A DNA stretch of 64,000 bases, taken from Margaritispora aquatica (Eukaryota > Ascomycota > Leotiomycetes > Helotiales > Discinellaceae). Every line of letters starts with the position of its first letter. The first letter of the stretch is position 1. The notes under the pieces were generated by a model, which had not been told where the DNA came from, made no database searches, and saw only the letters and a program-made list of their open reading frames with translations. Positions 45,679-56,700 of this stretch are shown piece by piece. The position numbers and the translations under genes were made by a program. The DNA lies in NCBI GenBank assembly GCA_007644065.1, contig VJWN01000005.1, forward strand, positions 1,240,001-1,304,000, in the 5' to 3' direction.

Positions 45679-46779
45679 ATGAAGTCACCCTCATCTGCAA
45701 ACTCTCAACAAGCCACATTCTTTGATGCCGCTACAACAATTCTGTTTCTCGCGTTGATGATTGTCACCTATCTGTGAGATCATTGATAATTGTTACGCAA
45801 ATCTGTCCATACAAACCTAAGTATCGCAATCTTAGGCGTCGCCATGGATTTCGATACTACCTACGTACACCAAGACAGTATGCCAACCGCGAACGAGGAT
45901 TCGTTATGGCCAAATCCCCAAAACAGGGCAGAACACCTCGCACTCTTTATTACAGCTCTGCTGGGCGCTGTGATCTCATGGGGTTGTCTCAGTAAGTTGA
46001 TTTCTGCTTGGGAAGCATTTCCATATTGCTGTTATTGGTTTTCGTACTTCCACATACTAAACTCCAACTAACAGGCTTTAGTTCTCCGCTTGATCTCAAT
46101 CCGACGGAGCAATAGAAGCCCACCTGTCACTCATATCCTTGTTTTGGTCATTTTATTTCTCAGTTTGATCTTCTGTGGACTGAGTTGCATCCTCTACTTC
46201 GGCCAGACGATCTACGATGTTTCATCTTGCCGAGCTGTGCTAGCATTGGGCATTCCTCTCTACCTGGCGCAGATAACCTACTACCTCTTCCTTCTCGAGC
46301 GCACACATAGCGTTCTCGCAAACACCACACCTCGGAAGGAAGATCACCTTTACCTCGCTGGACTGGTTCTGCTCATTCTGGTTGGCTCGGTTCTTCTGGT
46401 TATGACTTACCTTCTGCACATTGTGGGATTTGACAACGATTTGAAGTTATGCCAAGTTGGGATGAGACCAGTAGCCGCAGGCGTCCTTCTTAGCTGTGAT
46501 ATTGTCATCAACGTTTTCTTGATGGGAGTTTTTCTCCTCCGGTGTCGTCGGTATATGACACTTGGATATAGAAACAGTTTTTTCGTGCCAGCTGTTCGAG
46601 TACTACTTCAGCTCTGCCGAGAGATCTTTGCAAGCTTGAAATTTATCCGGAACTTGTTCAAGCAAGTCGCGGATTTGACTGAGTGCCATGGAGACTTTTT
46701 GGACCAATCGCTCTGCTCGCTGCTCTTTCTCGCTCTCGAGGTTTCCTCCTTTGCGCGTACGATAGTCGCCTTGGTCTGA
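45679..46779 (+). CDS. Multispanning membrane protein, fungal 7TM-like, unassigned
   Basis: Exons are 45679-45773, 45822-45991 and 46082-46779 (introns 48 and 90 bp), giving 320 residues. The short first exon was added because its frame joins exactly and completes a first membrane segment (TILFLALMIVTYLIAILGVA). Further hydrophobic segments are ALFITALLGAVISWGC, ILVLVILFLSLIFCGLSCIL, ALGIPLYLAQITYYLFL, AGLVLLILVGSVLLVMTYLL and GVLLSCDIVINVFLMGVFLL, so at least six spans. This resembles the loosely defined fungal 7TM proteins, but no receptor class motif was recognised. The last 59 residues come from DNA that is antisense to the neighbouring gene (46603-46779) and are amphipathic rather than a clear seventh span. 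The true 3' end could instead use an undetected splice, or the gene may be truncated. Confidence 0.65.
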
Positions 46780-47322
46780 GGAGAGAACCTCCTCTAATGC
46801 CTTGAGCAAGCTAGTCTTCTGGTCCTTGAACCTGTTCTGAACCCTTTCCTTATTGTCGTCATCATCAGCGCTTTTCTTCCCCAGGACTTTGCACTTGTAC
46901 AGCTCTTGCTTAAGCTTATCCGAAGCATAGTCATTGACCAGCTTAATATCAGATTCAAAGTCTTTGATGAAAGTAGCAAAGTAATCATCCGCTTTTCCTA
47001 CTTGTCTGTACAAACGAGTCATTGCCTTATCGAAAGCTTGACCTCTTCGGGTTTCATATGTAGGATTTTGAAACCGACTTGGTCCAGCCGGTCTGTGATT
47101 CGGACGACGTTGAATGTGCATATGATTGCGAAGGTCAGTATCGTCGATGTCTTCAACATCGACATCCACGGCCCTTAACCTTGGGACATATCGAACATCA
47201 ATGCCAAGCTCCATGAAAAGGTCATCGAGGCGTCTCTCTACTGCTTGATTGATCATCTCACGACCCCGATATCCCTGATCATGGAAGTGGCGACGGTTGT
47301 CAGGAGTGCGTCGACCAGCCAT
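46603..47322 (-). CDS. Charged, helical protein of unknown function
   Basis: A single-exon frame of 239 residues, starting MAGRRTPDNRRHFHDQGYRG. The middle and C-terminal parts are highly charged and helical (KADDYFATFIKDFESDIKLV, QNRFKDQKTSLLKALEEVL, LVQKVSMALSQIRDLLEQV), likely coiled-coil or helical bundle. There is no signal peptide, membrane span or known domain. Its last 59 codons overlap the 3' end of the membrane-protein gene on the other strand. The uninterrupted frame and balanced composition favour a real gene, perhaps lineage-restricted; I do not assign a function. Confidence 0.6.
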   Translation of the reverse strand: MAGRRTPDNRRHFHDQGYRGREMINQAVERRLDDLFMELGIDVRYVPRLRAVDVDVEDIDDTDLRNHMHIQRRPNHRPAGPSRFQNPTYETRRGQAFDKAMTRLYRQVGKADDYFATFIKDFESDIKLVNDYASDKLKQELYKCKVLGKKSADDDDNKERVQNRFKDQKTSLLKALEEVLSSDQGDYRTRKGGNLESEKEQRAERLVQKVSMALSQIRDLLEQVPDKFQACKDLSAELK

Positions 47323-47945
47323 GGTTAAATGGACAAATTTGTTGCTCTGGTTCGGAAAAGAGAATCATATGATGTTTGAGCAGATTGGCATTGGATGATA
47401 TCCAAAGCTTATGAATAGCCTCACTGTTTGTCATATTTCTATAAAGATTGTGTCTGAAGCAAGTACCCCTTTTATCGGTTCTCTATGAAGAAGTTTTCCG
47501 TACAAACAGAAGCAGATAGGATGCGTTGACAGTGCCTGTACATAGTCTGAAAATACAGTTTCTTTCAATATCCCAACGAAACTTTGTTGTAGCCATCAAC
47601 ATAAACATTATCGCATACATTAATGCCAAGCCCAGTATAAGATGTATGTTTTAGGTGGTGAATATCTTGCATATATCGTTATAGTAGAATAATAATTATT
47701 GTAGGCAGCAGGTCTCTTCTGCTGAGCACTTTGAGCTCGCACTCCTGCAGCACACCTTGCCAGCATTAGCTCCGACCCCACACTTTCGCTTACAAGCATG
47801 CAGCACCACAACGTCATGCTTTATTTTCTTTGAATTGACACAAATGAAGATATCTCGCAAGTGGGGAAGACTTGTTTACAACCTTAAATTTACCAAATCT
47901 GTATATGCTCAGACTATCTTCAAATTGGACACGAGAAATATCAAT
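47323..47945. other. Intergenic, divergent promoter region
   Basis: About 0.6 kb shared by the minus-strand charged-protein gene and the plus-strand CinA-family gene. It is AT-rich around 47650-47700. No specific site was recognised. Confidence 0.5.
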
Positions 47946-48851
47946 ATGTCAGCCACGAGAGAGTTCCCCCCAGAGAAAGTGAGGGCTATTGTGCTGGAGG
48001 TTGCTAGTTTGCTGAAGGAGAGAAAAGAGACTATTAGTGTTGCCGAAACGGTATGCGGATTTGCCCTTCAAACTTCTTGAGATCAGGAGTGGCGAGGGAG
48101 TTTGTAGTTGTGGAAGCATCGCCATTTAGACAACCTCATCCGAAGTCATGGAAAGGTGCATATGCAAGTATTGACAAACTTCCAGGCAGCAGGTGGAATC
48201 ATTTCTGCTTCAATTCTTAGCACTCCAGGGGCAAGCGGTATTTACAAAGGGGGGTTGACAGTGAGTTTGTCTTCGCGCAGAACACACTTCATTCAAGACT
48301 TACAATTTGCAGCTGTACACTCTAGAATCTCGCATATCTTTTGGTGAGTCTCTGTTGTTTGGATGTACTTTCTGATTGCTACACTTGCACTGCTTTATGC
48401 ATGCAATCATGTACATACCCAATGCGAGTCTCGCTGCTGACCTATCTCTCCAGCTGGCTGGACAGACAGCGACACCAAAGCCTACAAAGGACCCACCACA
48501 GCTATCGTAGCCAACATGGCTACCAATGTACGTGCCAAGCTCGGTAGCACGTACACTGTTTGCGAGAGCGGTACTGCAGGGCCCACGGGTGGAAGCACGC
48601 CGAATCGCACACCGTAGGTCTCTCTCTTTGTTTCCATGCATATCAGTTGGTTGTTGTTTGGTTGAAGAAAGCTAATGGAATGGGACGAATGCAGTGGATA
48701 TGTAGCGCTTGCTGTGGCTACTGAGAGTGAGATCTATAAGAAGGAATTGTCGACAGGTTTAGGTGGGGATAGAGAGGGTAATATGATTGCGTTTGCGGTT
48801 GAGGCGTTGACTCTTTTGAGGGATGTGATTAAGGGGGATGCTAAGTTGTAG
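47946..48851 (+). CDS. CinA-family protein (nicotinamide-nucleotide amidase-like domain)
   Basis: The CinA C-terminal domain in bacteria deamidates nicotinamide mononucleotide (PncC activity); fungi carry stand-alone copies of uncertain role. Exons are 47946-48050, 48186-48260, 48313-48343, 48454-48613 and 48695-48851, giving 175 residues. The domain motifs are seen after splicing: TISVAETAAGGIISASILS across intron 1, TPGASGIYKGGLTLYTLESR across intron 2, VCESGTAGPTGG and a C-terminal helix AFAVEALTLLRDVIK. Exon 3 is 31 bp. The protein lacks the N-terminal MoCF-type half of bacterial CinA, as usual for the short form. Bacterial enzymes often read AESxTGG at the first motif where this copy has AETAAGG, and whether the substitution matters is unclear. 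Confidence 0.9.
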
Positions 48852-49771
48852 GTACAACTCAGACATCCACCAAACATATCAGGTTTTCGTTTAGAAAAGT
48901 TGGAATATGTGAAAATTCAATCACTTGAGCGTTCCATTATCATGACTTGGAGATCTTAAATGTCTTGAAGCGAAATTTCGGGCTTCGAAACGCTCCAGGA
49001 AGTGAACGGAAAAGATGGAAGGCTAATTGAGCTTTGTTATCGAATTACCAATTACACAAAATCCAACTCTGGAGCTGATATTATCATTTGGAATTTTGAA
49101 AATCCACAACATTGTCTCACTATCGATCTCATCAAAAATTTTCTAGAACCTCGACACAGCACAAGCGCAATCACCACCGTCAGTGTGATATTTTCAATCT
49201 ATATGATGCGCACCTCAAATTCAATCGTTGTTACTTTGCACCATATCTCCCAAATAATGCCTGAGACGGGCCATTCCAGCTCAGACCGTGAAAATACTAG
49301 AGTGCCCTTTTCATGACTATCATGGCCTCTTATCAGTTATTCTTGTGCTCGCTTAGCCCTTCCTCCCCCCCCCTCTCTAACACACACACCTAGTGTCGAT
49401 GCAGGCACATGATATGAGAAGCCCAGTACCACACAATGTTCCGAAATCTTACAGATATGTAGTATAAAGACCAGAGTGTGGATATTATGATCTAAGTTGA
49501 TGACCCGACAATACCTACTCACAAGAGGAGATTTCAAACTCGCACTGTCATGAAAACAGACTTAGCAAGAATTCAGTTAGAAGAAACTCTTCATGTTCGC
49601 TTTCCATGTGTTTCTGAGTAGAATGGTCACCATCTTTCTGACCAAATATGCTGCAACACCACAGCTACTCAATACCTGAGCTAACTTAAATTCCTTAACA
49701 AAGTCTGTATCCAACTAGTTAACCCCGTTATAATACCTGTCATAGAGCCAAGTTTTCCAATCTCAAGGCTC
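48852..49771. other. Intergenic between CinA-family gene and SprT-like gene
   Basis: About 0.9 kb of convergent 3' sequence. A frame at 49002-49316 is open but has no domain. Nothing else recognised. Confidence 0.5.
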
Positions 49772-50649
49772 TCAATCAACCATATATTCATCCTCATCCT
49801 CGTCTTCCCCTGAACATTTTTTCCAGCACGAGTCGTCATCGATATCCTCTTCATGATCATTAGCTTGTTCCTCCAGATTTTGGACAGCCTGTGCATTCAA
49901 TCTCTCCGGCTCTTCGTTCATCTCTGCCTTGGATTTCTTTGCCCAGTGACCCATATCCCTCAGTTTTTCCTGATCCATAACTTCTTATAATTGTCACCAT
50001 ACTCAACAGCCATACAACCCTCCCGGCTTAAACTCAGCTTTGACCCTAGCAGAGCTTCTGAAGCAAGTTCAACAGCATGCGCTGCTTGCTGCCAGCTTTC
50101 TCCATGACCGGTTTTGCCGACGTATTTGAGAGCTGCGTTTTCACAGTGGCAACAATAGCATGTGTAAGTCCCGAAAAAGGCATGTAGCGTTTCATGCAAC
50201 AGCACCTCGAGATAAAAATGAAGCTGGGCGTCTCTCGATATCTGGACGCTACCGAATTGCTTCGTCAGACCTTGCTTGCAAATACAGATCTGGCCAGCAT
50301 AGCCTTCTGTCTCCAGTTTTAGAGGTTGAGCTTGAACCAAAGCTTTCTTCCATGATTGAAACTGCTCAATACCTGTAACTTGCTTCGATGTCAAATTAAC
50401 ACCCCTTCTTCCCAAGGTACTCTGAAGAACCTCAGCGATTTTCTCTGCCGAATGGCCTCCGTAGAGAAGCGTAATGATGTCAAGCCCTCTGTGGTAATGT
50501 TTAATTTCTACATCCACTTGACGATGAGGGAATCCGGGGCGTAGGCGATTGGTCTCCGCTTGGATTGCTCTTTCGAACGCACTGCCAGGCGTCGGGACAC
50601 CCTGGAAGAAACTGGGGGGAATCTTCCAGTTTTCTGAAGCGAAGCTCAT
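49772..50649 (-). pseudogene. SprT-like metalloprotease with apparent frameshift near its 3' end
   Basis: The continuous frame 50649-49960 encodes 229 residues with a SprT-like zinc site: HETLH at 152-156 and GHGESW at 181-186, plus a cysteine cluster TYTCYCCHC. Start chosen at MSFASENWKIPPSFF; upstream codons look untranslated. The frame ends at TGA soon after YGDNYKKLW. A second frame, one base out of register and overlapping it, continues from about 49978 to 49774 with MDQEKLRDMGHWAKKSK, then a strongly acidic tail EDEDEDEYMVD. In relatives the catalytic domain runs on to a segment resembling that second frame, so a one-base shift is the simplest reading. The gene could be a recent pseudogene, a sequencing error or a truncated but working protein: the zinc site itself is intact. 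Fungal SprT-like proteins are related to DNA-protein crosslink proteases, but this role is not shown here. Confidence 0.65.
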
Positions 50650-51461
50650 GATGGGAGGCTCGGTAAGAAGCAGTGTGGAGAGTTGATATCGATGTAGTTG
50701 TGAAGTTTGTCGACAAGGATCGATTTGATGAAGTGATAGCTGATTTGTTTTTGGTAATATTATATATTGCATCTCATACTGCCATTGAATGAGAGAATAT
50801 TCGAGGTACATCTTGTTCCAATCTAGAATTAGCTTACAGCGATTCTTTCAGATTAACCCTTGAATAGCGAAGTTAATCTGAATTAGGCCCTGGGGGATTT
50901 TCGAACACCATCCTGCCCTGATGTAGAAGTCCCATGACACTTCCCGAGATTTGGTTTCAAAACCCTGTGTGAGACTTAATTGGATATTGAGAGAATTTTG
51001 AGGATCATCTCGTCCTAGCAAGGCTTTCTACTCATATATTTTGCAATAGAGAAGCCTCAGTGAAGCCCCAGCTTCAAACCAATGAAAGACACGAACAAGT
51101 AAGATAGTTTCAACAAATATGAGGCAAAAATTACCCAGACATGGTAACAAAAGCGACAACAATAAAGAGTGAGACTCAATGTTCGAACTATTTAGACTAC
51201 AAAATAAGTCGGGGACAAGTAGGACGATGGCACGTTCAACGGAGACGGAAACAAAGGAAAGATTTCGAAGAGCAAAAATAACCGGGGAAAGCAGGAGCAC
51301 TTGCTGTTACAACCCCTCAAAATTCAACATTAGGTATAACGCAAGGGGGAAGGCACCTGGTGATTCAGTTGAAGTGCAAGACCGATGTTTGGATATCATT
51401 TTCATGAGTCTTCCGAACTAACAAACAACAATTAGGCACCCCCTACCTCAGATAACAACAT
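50650..51461. other. Intergenic upstream of the SprT-like gene
   Basis: About 0.8 kb including the SprT-like promoter and the 3' side of the cysteine-rich protein gene. Short frames on both strands at 51028-51421 mirror one another. Nothing recognised. Confidence 0.5.
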
Positions 51462-51945
51462 TTATGGTCTACAAACAGGCCTTCCGTTCTCGGTTGCAGT
51501 AGTGCTGCAAGTAAGAGTCGATGAATCAACACAAGTCAACTGCCCACCACCTGTTGTAAATCAATCATCAGCCATGGAACTCGTAACTCATGCCTCCAAA
51601 CACCGCTTCATATCTCCAAGTAAACGATTGATCACTTACAGTTCTTGGCATTAGACGGGATACACCTCCCAGGGACGCCGGTCTCGGTTGTGCAGAAGTC
51701 CTCTTTCAAGCTCTTCGCGGCAAAGCAGCATGAACCTAGTGGGTGGCGTGGTGGTTAGCGATGGTGAGTGATGGAGGAGACGCGAGGTAGAGGGAATGGA
51801 GGCACGAACCGACAGCATTCCCACGATTACCGTTTGCGGTGCTCTGACGAGCTGTGATATCCCGCTCGTGAAGCCTGTCCACTGACCCAGCAGTGACTAC
51901 AGTGGAGAGAGCGAAAAGAGTCGAGATGAGAGTAGAGAACTGCAT
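51462..51945 (-). CDS. Small secreted cysteine-rich protein
   Basis: Exons are 51945-51810, 51735-51640 and 51550-51462 (introns 74 and 89 bp), giving 106 residues. The N-terminus MQFSTLISTLFALSTVVTAG is a strong signal peptide; a short polar propeptide-like stretch with HERDITARQ may hold a Kex2-type or dibasic-like processing site. The mature part has eight cysteines: an adjacent pair in VGSCCF, then DFC, GRC, NCGG, LTC, LTC and VCRP, all after residue 46. This arrangement suits a disulfide-stabilised apoplastic protein. Intron 1 has a non-consensus donor, GTTCGT, but it is the only junction that keeps the cysteine frame; intron 2 is canonical. Such proteins include effectors and hydrophobin-like or antimicrobial peptides; this one has no family I recognise, and its hydrophobicity is too low for a hydrophobin. 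Confidence 0.78.
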
Positions 51946-53020
51946 GTTGAAGTCTTTTGTGAAAGTGAATGTAATTGAGATTTGGAAGGCGGTATCAGAA
52001 TGAATTATATACAAATTATGACTACGCACAGCGTGATGTCGAATGGATAGAATGTGTAGAAGAGATGGGATGACCGCAAGATGATTGCTGAGAGGCTAAA
52101 CCTTATATATTCATACTTCAAGCTCGGTTCCGTGATATGGGGTAAATTTTCTCATTATGGACTTAGTAGTCGTTTGGCAGTTGACAACTCGAACCTTGTA
52201 TATCCACTGCATGACATTGCAACACGAGGGCCGGTAACCATAAACAGAGAGTATATGCTTAAAGCAGTAAGCAAAGAGACCCTTTTCGATTCGAGACGAC
52301 TCCCCTTCTTCCCCAACTGGGCGTCTTCGTTATGGGATAGATCTTCGTATTCGAGAAACTGGACTGTCAGCAACTTCTAAGTTTCAGGTGATACCTGTGG
52401 ATCGTCTGATCTGCCTCGTTAAGCCCCATTCATGACCAATGGGCGATTTCATGTGGTGCATCTACCAAGGCTGGAAGAGCTTTACTTACGTGGAGAGATG
52501 CGGATTGTGGGGTTCTGGAGCTTAGGGGCGAGGGTTTGATCTGCGTTTGTGTCATATTCTGTGACGTTTTCCGCCAAGACCTACCGCTGATCTAAGCTCC
52601 CACCATAATCCATTGAGAATGCAGAGGTGTAGCTTAGCTTCTGGAAAATTCAGAGCAGATCAAGTGTGTGAACCTTGCTTTAATTGAAGAGCAGTGGAAG
52701 CAAAGATTTAACAAGAAGTTGAAAGTAGGCACAAACACACTCATGTAAGAAGCGAGTAGATGAACCAAAATACAAATAGAGCTCTAAAGAACGATGCTTA
52801 AATACAGCCACTTGACTGAAGTAGAAAGTAATTGTAACGTTCTATGAAGAAGATAAAGACATAGGTAAACGGACATCGGGCAATACCACCATCAGCATAG
52901 AATTCGTAACTGTTGCTATTGCAAACTTTGGACATAGCGAAGGCATCGTCATAAGCTGCTCAAGCAAACATGTCTAGAATTCATATCATACACTGTCTCG
53001 CCGGCATTATCAAGCATAGC
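51946..53020. other. Intergenic between cysteine-rich protein and DUF2237 gene
   Basis: About 1.1 kb. Mirrored frames at 52081-52380 and 52155-52373 on opposite strands have no domain. The left part is the promoter of the cysteine-rich protein gene. Nothing else recognised. Confidence 0.5.
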
Positions 53021-53780
53021 TTACAGCTCCCGACTAGTCATGTCATCCTTCCTCGCCAGATCGCTCCTCTCTTGAATCGCACCTCCCAAGCCCCCCTTCC
53101 TGCTCTGAGCAACATTACTCGCATTCCCGACCTAAGTCATGACACAGCCATCAATCAGACAAGTTCATTCACGCTCTCAACGCTCTCAATCAATCCTTTA
53201 ACTCCGTCCTCCCCAACCAGGAGAAGGAAAACTCACCTCCGGCTCAGCAGCAAACTTCTTCAAATCCTCCATGCCCACCACATCTAGCGCCCTCTCATGC
53301 GTAGCGTGCAAGTGGACCTTTGGTACCACATCGCCCTTCGCCTTGCCCGAGGCTGCGGCATCCATAGCTTCCTTCCAGCGCCCGGCACACAAGCACCATT
53401 TCTGACCGGACTTGAGGCCTGCGGAGCGAAGATTGTTGCCGCGCGAGGCGGTGAAGTCGAGGAAGGGGTCTGTTAGAGTTGCTTTTGATGCATTAGTTGA
53501 AATGTTGTTGTTGTTATTGTTTTGGTGAGAAAGAAGAAGGAAAGTACCTGCAATGGCATGGTTGCCTTTGTCGTCTACACCGACGTTGCACGATCCATCA
53601 CGGTAGAACCCAACTGGTGGGTCTTTGCAAAAGAGACCAAGGGGTTTCTTGAATACTGCTCTTATCATCAACACTATCCCAATCAAATATATCCGATCCG
53701 CCGACTCAAATCACCAGCCATTGGATGCTTAACTTACCATTGAGAGACGTGTGCGCCTTTCCTGCAGCTGAGCTTGCCAT
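53021..53780 (-). CDS. DUF2237-family protein
   Basis: Exons are 53780-53738, 53655-53548, 53469-53237 and 53131-53021 (introns 82, 78 and 105 bp), giving 164 residues. The conserved core reads NVFKKPLGLFCKDPPVGFYR, DGSCNVGVDDKGNHAIAD, SAGLKSGQKWCLCAGRWKEA and VHLHATHERALDVVGMEDLK, matching DUF2237, a small soluble family shared by bacteria and fungi and of unknown function. The invariant cysteines in GLFCKD, GSCN and WCLCA are present, so metal binding is possible but unproven. The last exon adds a lineage-specific polar tail ending DDMTSREL. Intron 2 contains a TTGTTG tract. No signal peptide. Confidence 0.9.
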
Positions 53781-56700
53781 TGTAAATGTGAAGGCGTACG
53801 AGAACCAAATGAGAAATAGAAAATGAAATTGTGAAGATCGAAAGTTGACTTGCATTGTAATCAGCAAAAGATGCTTTTGAACTTTGTCTAGCAGATAAGC
53901 TTCGGAAGATGCACTAGCATATTCTAACGTTCAAGGAGATTGTCCTTGTTTGCATCCTTAGGTAAAGAAGTGAAGATGGTGACGTCTTGATCTCGATGTC
54001 CCTTGATCATCGCGAATGCAGGTTCCCGCATTTCCGATCTTAGCACAGATACTAGTCGACCACTCTAATCTTTTCCTAAGGCGATACGACAAACCTCTTG
54101 CAAATAATTGAAGGGATACTCATCTTTCCAAGTGTGCTTGGGATGCCTATTAGCAGATAAACCGTGATGTGAAAGCTCACCGAGCAATTCTGCCTTAAAA
54201 GCCACGACTTCGGGGCGATCAATCAGCCACCGAACCCGAAACCAGGGCCAAAGACACCAACAATCCCTATAAATAGTGCTTCTCCCGTACCCTTCAATAG
54301 CAAGCAAAGCTTAGACATGCCCCAGACGAGTAGAGATTGGTATATCACCTATTGTTGTGTTGGTGTGGCGGCGTATTATTCAACTCCAAACCACACTCGC
54401 TCGGAGATTCTCATTTCCAAATACAAAAAGGATGAAACTTCCCCAGAGATTTGCAAGTGGACGAACACAGAACGAGGTACCGGATCTTCTCTGGCTGAAG
54501 ACGCATGCATGCGTGTGCCCTTTCGGCACCAATCATAGCGAGAGGCTGCTTGTAGGCATGTGCATCGGGATGTGTCAATATTGAGCTGAAGAGAGAAGAT
54601 GGTTGTGTGAAGCACCGAAGGAGAATATGGGGTAATTCATCCAGCCACGCCTGAAGAGAACTCTTATAATCTGGCTTGGACAAAGAGGAGAGGGGAGAAC
54701 ACTCATACAGTACAGGCGCTTCCCTCCCGAACGACGGGCTAAAATGAATGCTGCAGCTACCGGTCGTTGCCTTGCCTCCGAAGAAGCTGATTTTGGTTCT
54801 CAATTCGGAGCTTGCTTTTGTTGAAACGGAGCGAGCAGCCAACGTCGAGAGGGATGCGATGGGACGGCCCGATGGACGAGAAGCAACTTTCCTGCGGTTT
54901 CAATGTCAAGTAGGGTGGGGCCAGCGAACGACTTCATATTTATATTAAAACAGATTTTGGAGGATCGTGGATCCAAAATATTTGGATATATTGTAGTTAG
55001 CTAACCCCGAGATTATTTCATACAGTATGGCACCTAGTGTCAACTCTTCAAGCAAGATGGGATGAAAAAAAGCCATATTCTTCTCACCCCTCCTCATAAG
55101 ATCACCAGCCCTCCGGTCCTCGTGCATCTTGCAGCTGCAACTCAACGATCTCCACCAATCGTGAGGGTAAGATCACGACCCCACTACCTGCATCTGACAC
55201 CAGCACCGCATCTGGAATTCCCTTCCTTCCCTGCTGGAAGGTTCCCGGACCGAGGCGCAATGCAGGGCCATGGAGGACTGGCGTTTTCTGTCCAGTACCC
55301 TTTTCTCTCCCCTCTGGAAATTTCTTTTTGCACTGCGTTGTCCGCTCCCTTGGGCAATATACCAGTCACTCTGAGTTGTACAGTATCAATGTGCGCTGGA
55401 CCGAGTATGTAACGTTGAGTGCGCCCGATGGTGGAGGATGAGACTACGTGAGGGTCTAGCATAAACATTTCGTGATACGAAATGCACTTGTGTGGTGAGA
55501 TGACGGATTCATGCATCTGTAGCGCTCAAAGCCGACCTCGTGGTGAAAAGTGCTGACCGCTGGAACCAAGTTTGGTAATTGGATAATCATTGACGGACAC
55601 AAGTTAATTGGATAATTGCACGGCAAGTAAGAATTTCAGCCCGAGTACAGTTTCTTCTGCCGTTTCTGGGAAGAGAAAGATGTGGTTGTACGAGGATTTG
55701 AGCATTCCCATCAACAGACATCATTGCAAATTTTGGTGGTTCCTGTCTTTTAGATTTGATAGCCTTTTTGCGATTCGGTAGATAGAGATTTAACGGAGTT
55801 TATGCTCGGCATCATGATTTCTTCCAACTGTAAAAACCAACAGGAAACTCAACTTCCCAATCTTGCCCACAGCCAAAGTTCATGACTCCTGATGAAGCCA
55901 GACGATAAATGCCCGGATGTAGTCGAACAGAGGGTATTGTGTAGCAAGCTTGTGGCATTTAAGTATCGCAAGCTGTCAGTGTTACACGCAGGGAAAAGGA
56001 ATCCATACTGGAAGAACCTCTGATTGGATATCAAGGCGATCTGAGTGTGTGCCAGCATGAAGCCTTTGCATCGCTGATCTAGATCGGCCATCCGTCTACT
56101 GGCATCCTTTCTCTCGGGTTGCAGAGCCATGGGCGTGCAAGTTATAAATCTCTTCTCATGCCATTGAATGTTGTCGATATTCATGTCGGAATCCGAGTTT
56201 GAATCATGTCCTACTGTCATGAGATGAGACAACTTGTAACGAGAAAGCAAGCCGACGTTAAACTTCTGTTCTTGTCATTTCATATCCGAAGCGGCAGGCT
56301 TGTTCTTCCGTCGAACTCAACGATGGAAAAAGCAAACTGATCTGAACCAAATGCAAACACCAAGAGTTTCCATCCTCAGCTTGAGTTTTTCGGCTGGATC
56401 CAGATTTTAGATTCTGCAGCATCGGATGACTTTGGTGGTCTGTGGTTGGGATAGGTGAATTATTCGAGTATTTCATGCGATGCACTTTTGCTTTGTTGCG
56501 TCGCAGAGGACGTGCTGGCGATGGAAGAAATATTGATTGGTCGATAGACACGGACGATTCTGATACAGGAGAAAAGGCTTGTTGTGACAGAGGCCTACCG
56601 ACAGCACTTAATTTGGTGAGCTGGTGGAACAGTAAGGTATATAAATACTTCTGAGCACCATGATTTGTACTAGCATAGATCCTTAGACCTTGGTGGATTT

